Assembly (NCBI GenBank): GCA_964398055.1
Contig: CAYNLK010000090.1
Span: 1-14,350, forward strand
DNA length: 14,350 bases
Source: CAYNLK01 sp964398055
Lineage (GTDB): Bacteria; Chloroflexota; Anaerolineae; 4572-78; J111
Direction: 5' to 3'
Both the position numbers and the translations under genes were made by a program. A model generated the notes under the pieces. That model had not been told where the DNA came from. It did not search any database and saw only the letters and a list, made by a program, of their open reading frames with translations. Positions 12,674 through 14,350 of the stretch are shown here, piece by piece. Numbering within the stretch: the first letter of the stretch is position 1; every line of letters begins with the position of its first letter.

Positions 12674-14284
12674 ATGAATGAAACACTAGATGCCATTATC
12701 ATCGGCGCGGGCCACAATGGCCTGGTCACGGCGGCTTTCCTGGCCAAGGCGGGCTACAACGTGCTGGTGCTGGAGCAGCGAGCCGCTCTGGGCGGCGCCG
12801 CAGCGACCGAAGAAATATTTCTTGGTTTCGATTTCAACACCGGCGCGCCCGACGCCGGTTTGCTGCGCCCGGAGGTCATCGCCGAACTACGCTTGCGCAG
12901 CTACGGGCTGGAGTTCATCGACAACCCGGTCACCGTCTTTGCGCCCAATTTAGACGGCCCGTCCCTGGTCATGTGGCAGGAGCTGCGCCGGACTCAAACG
13001 GAGTTGGCCAGCCTGTCGGAGAGCGACGCCGAACGATTCCCGGCCTTCATCCGCCAGGTGACCATGATGGCCGGTATTTTGGACAATATGATGACCATTA
13101 CCCCGCCGACATTAGGCGCCAGTAAAGTCGGCGACAAACTCCCCTGGGCCAAGTTAGCCGCCGACCTCAAGCGACTGGGGGGGGCCAATATGATGGAACT
13201 CTTGCGGGTGGTGCCCCTGACGGTCAAAGAGTACCTGGATGATTGGTTCGAGAGTGAATTGCTGAAGGGCGTGCTGGGCTCCAGCGGGATCGTCGGCATG
13301 ATGCAGGGGCCGCAGGCTGCCGGCACCGCTTTTATGCTGTTCTACCATTACCTGGGCGCGGCCAGCACCGGCTTCCGGGCCAGCCGGTTGGTGCGCGGCG
13401 GAGTCGGTCAAGTTTCGGCGACTCTGGCGGCGGCGGCCCGCTACTACGGCGCCAAAATCCGAACCGGCGTCGAGGTAACGCAGATCATGGTTGAGGCTGG
13501 CCGGGCCACTGGCGTGCTCCTGGCCAATGGCGTTGAAATCCCGGCCCGAGTCGTCATCTCCAGCGCCGACCCGCGGCGGACCTTTTTCCAGCTCATCGAG
13601 CCGGCCACGCTGGAACCCCGTTTCATCCGCCTGATTGATCACCTTCGCTACCGCGGCGTCACGGCCAAAGTGAACCTGGCCCTGAGCGGCCTGCCCCGCT
13701 TTGACCCCCCGCCTCCTCCTTCGAAAGGGGGGAGTGAGGGAGGGGTGGAACACCTGGGCGGCCACATTCTGATCAGCCCCAGCCTGGAATACCTGGAACG
13801 AGCCTATGATGACGCCAAATACGGCGTATTCTCCCGGCAGCCCTACCTGGATGTGATGATCCCGACCGTGCTCGATCCGTCGTTGGCCCCCCCGGGACAA
13901 CACGTCATGTCGATCACCATGCAGTATGCCCCCTACCACCTGCGCGATGGTCATTGGGACGAGCAGCGGGAAGCCCTGGGCGACCGGATTATCGACACCC
14001 TGGCCGACTATGCCCCCAATCTCAAAGAGCTTATTCTGCACCGGCAGATCATCACGCCGCTGGATTGGGAGCGGGAGTACGGCCTGACCGAAGGTTGTAT
14101 CTTCCACGGCCAGATGGGGTTGGACCAACTACTCTTTATGCGTCCTGTCGCCGGCTACGGCCAGTATCGCGCCCCGCTTGATAACCTCTACCTGTGCGGC
14201 GCGGGGACCCATCCCGGCGGCGGCCTGACCGGCGCGCCAGGTTACAACGCCGCCCGCGAAGTTCTGAAAGATTTGAAACGATAA
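12674..14284 (+). CDS. FAD-dependent oxidoreductase, CrtI/PYROXD2-like (paralogue 2)
   Basis: This 536-residue paralogue of the protein at 10371-11951 is colinear with it over its whole length. It has the Rossmann motif IIIGAGHNGL (G11, G13, G16) with E34, the loop LGGAAATEEIFLGF, the central YLERAYDDAKYGVFSRQPY, the LHRQIITPLDWE segment and the C-terminal FAD motif GAGTHPGGGLTGAPG (~509-523). AAGGA lies about nine bases before the ATG. It carries an extra stretch (~residues 344-358, FDPPPPPSKGGSEGG) not present in paralogue 1 and encoded by a palindromic GC-rich repeat; the frame remains open on both sides, so the protein is probably still made. Keeping two diverged copies suggests different substrates or a heteromeric enzyme. 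The last 66 bases of the window after it are AT-rich with no clear terminator. Confidence 0.9.
   Translation: MNETLDAIIIGAGHNGLVTAAFLAKAGYNVLVLEQRAALGGAAATEEIFLGFDFNTGAPDAGLLRPEVIAELRLRSYGLEFIDNPVTVFAPNLDGPSLVMWQELRRTQTELASLSESDAERFPAFIRQVTMMAGILDNMMTITPPTLGASKVGDKLPWAKLAADLKRLGGANMMELLRVVPLTVKEYLDDWFESELLKGVLGSSGIVGMMQGPQAAGTAFMLFYHYLGAASTGFRASRLVRGGVGQVSATLAAAARYYGAKIRTGVEVTQIMVEAGRATGVLLANGVEIPARVVISSADPRRTFFQLIEPATLEPRFIRLIDHLRYRGVTAKVNLALSGLPRFDPPPPPSKGGSEGGVEHLGGHILISPSLEYLERAYDDAKYGVFSRQPYLDVMIPTVLDPSLAPPGQHVMSITMQYAPYHLRDGHWDEQREALGDRIIDTLADYAPNLKELILHRQIITPLDWEREYGLTEGCIFHGQMGLDQLLFMRPVAGYGQYRAPLDNLYLCGAGTHPGGGLTGAPGYNAAREVLKDLKR
13705..13745. repeat. in-frame palindromic C/G-rich repeat inside the second flavoenzyme
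   Basis: A C-rich arm (13705-13719, CCTCCTCC) and a G-rich arm (13727-13745, GGGGGGAG) meet at TTCGAA (13720-13725) and form an imperfect hairpin. It codes for PPPPPSKGGSEGG, a low-complexity insert relative to paralogue 1. The form is that of dispersed REP-like palindromes that can lie within coding regions. Confidence 0.65.
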
Positions 14285-14350
14285 ACGATTATCAATTATA
14301 CTCGTTAAGGTCATAAATTGTGATTTTGATGAATTAACATAATTGAGTAC

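Noticed and set aside
10371..14284. Carotenoid biosynthesis (phytoene desaturase) operon
   Set aside because: The flavoenzymes share the CrtI fold, but no phytoene synthase, cyclase or prenyltransferase gene is present and the sequences look PYROXD2-like.

Overview
The window is a bacterial chromosome segment of moderately high GC with AT-rich spacers, purine-rich dispersed repeats and small non-autonomous mobile elements. The gene content fits a Chloroflexota (Anaerolineae-like) genome: a many-bladed sensor fused to a SpoIIE phosphatase, a YugP-type zinc peptidase, stand-alone GcvT paralogues and CrtI/PYROXD2-like flavoenzymes. No rRNA or other phylogenetic marker is present, so this assignment is an inference.

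Left part (1-7900), all on the minus strand. From right to left: a YugP-type membrane zinc metallopeptidase, an HtrA/DegP-like lipoprotein protease (TTG start) ending in tandem Rho-independent terminators, an MFS transporter, a large periplasmic sensor (14 propeller blades, Y_Y_Y domain, one membrane helix, cytoplasmic SpoIIE/PP2C phosphatase), and an AraC-type sensing domain that stops without its DNA-binding half. Four of the five genes have their own recognisable promoter candidate, so they look like separate units. The theme is envelope sensing and envelope protein quality control. Two related ~81-bp dyad elements (7067-7147 and 7939-8020) flank the zinc peptidase.

Right part (8150-14290), all on the plus strand. 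A consensus sigma70-type promoter and a candidate operator precede an IclR-family regulator. It is followed by a stand-alone GcvT-family folate-dependent aminomethyltransferase/demethylase and two tandem paralogous FAD oxidoreductases. This looks like an IclR-controlled catabolic module, perhaps for an N- or O/S-methylated compound; the substrate cannot be read from the sequence.

The module is interrupted by repeat-rich DNA. Between the two flavoenzymes lies a ~680-bp unit with inverted purine-rich ends and a 12-bp perfect terminal inverted repeat, carrying a four-helix-bundle (23S rRNA IVS-type) gene. That gene is disrupted by a 137-bp MITE with an 11-bp perfect terminal inverted repeat and a 16-bp target-site duplication, and also by a frameshift. 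A gene-less pair of the same inverted repeats sits between iclR and the gcvT-like gene and supplies the C-terminal codons of iclR. A third palindromic repeat lies in frame inside the second flavoenzyme.
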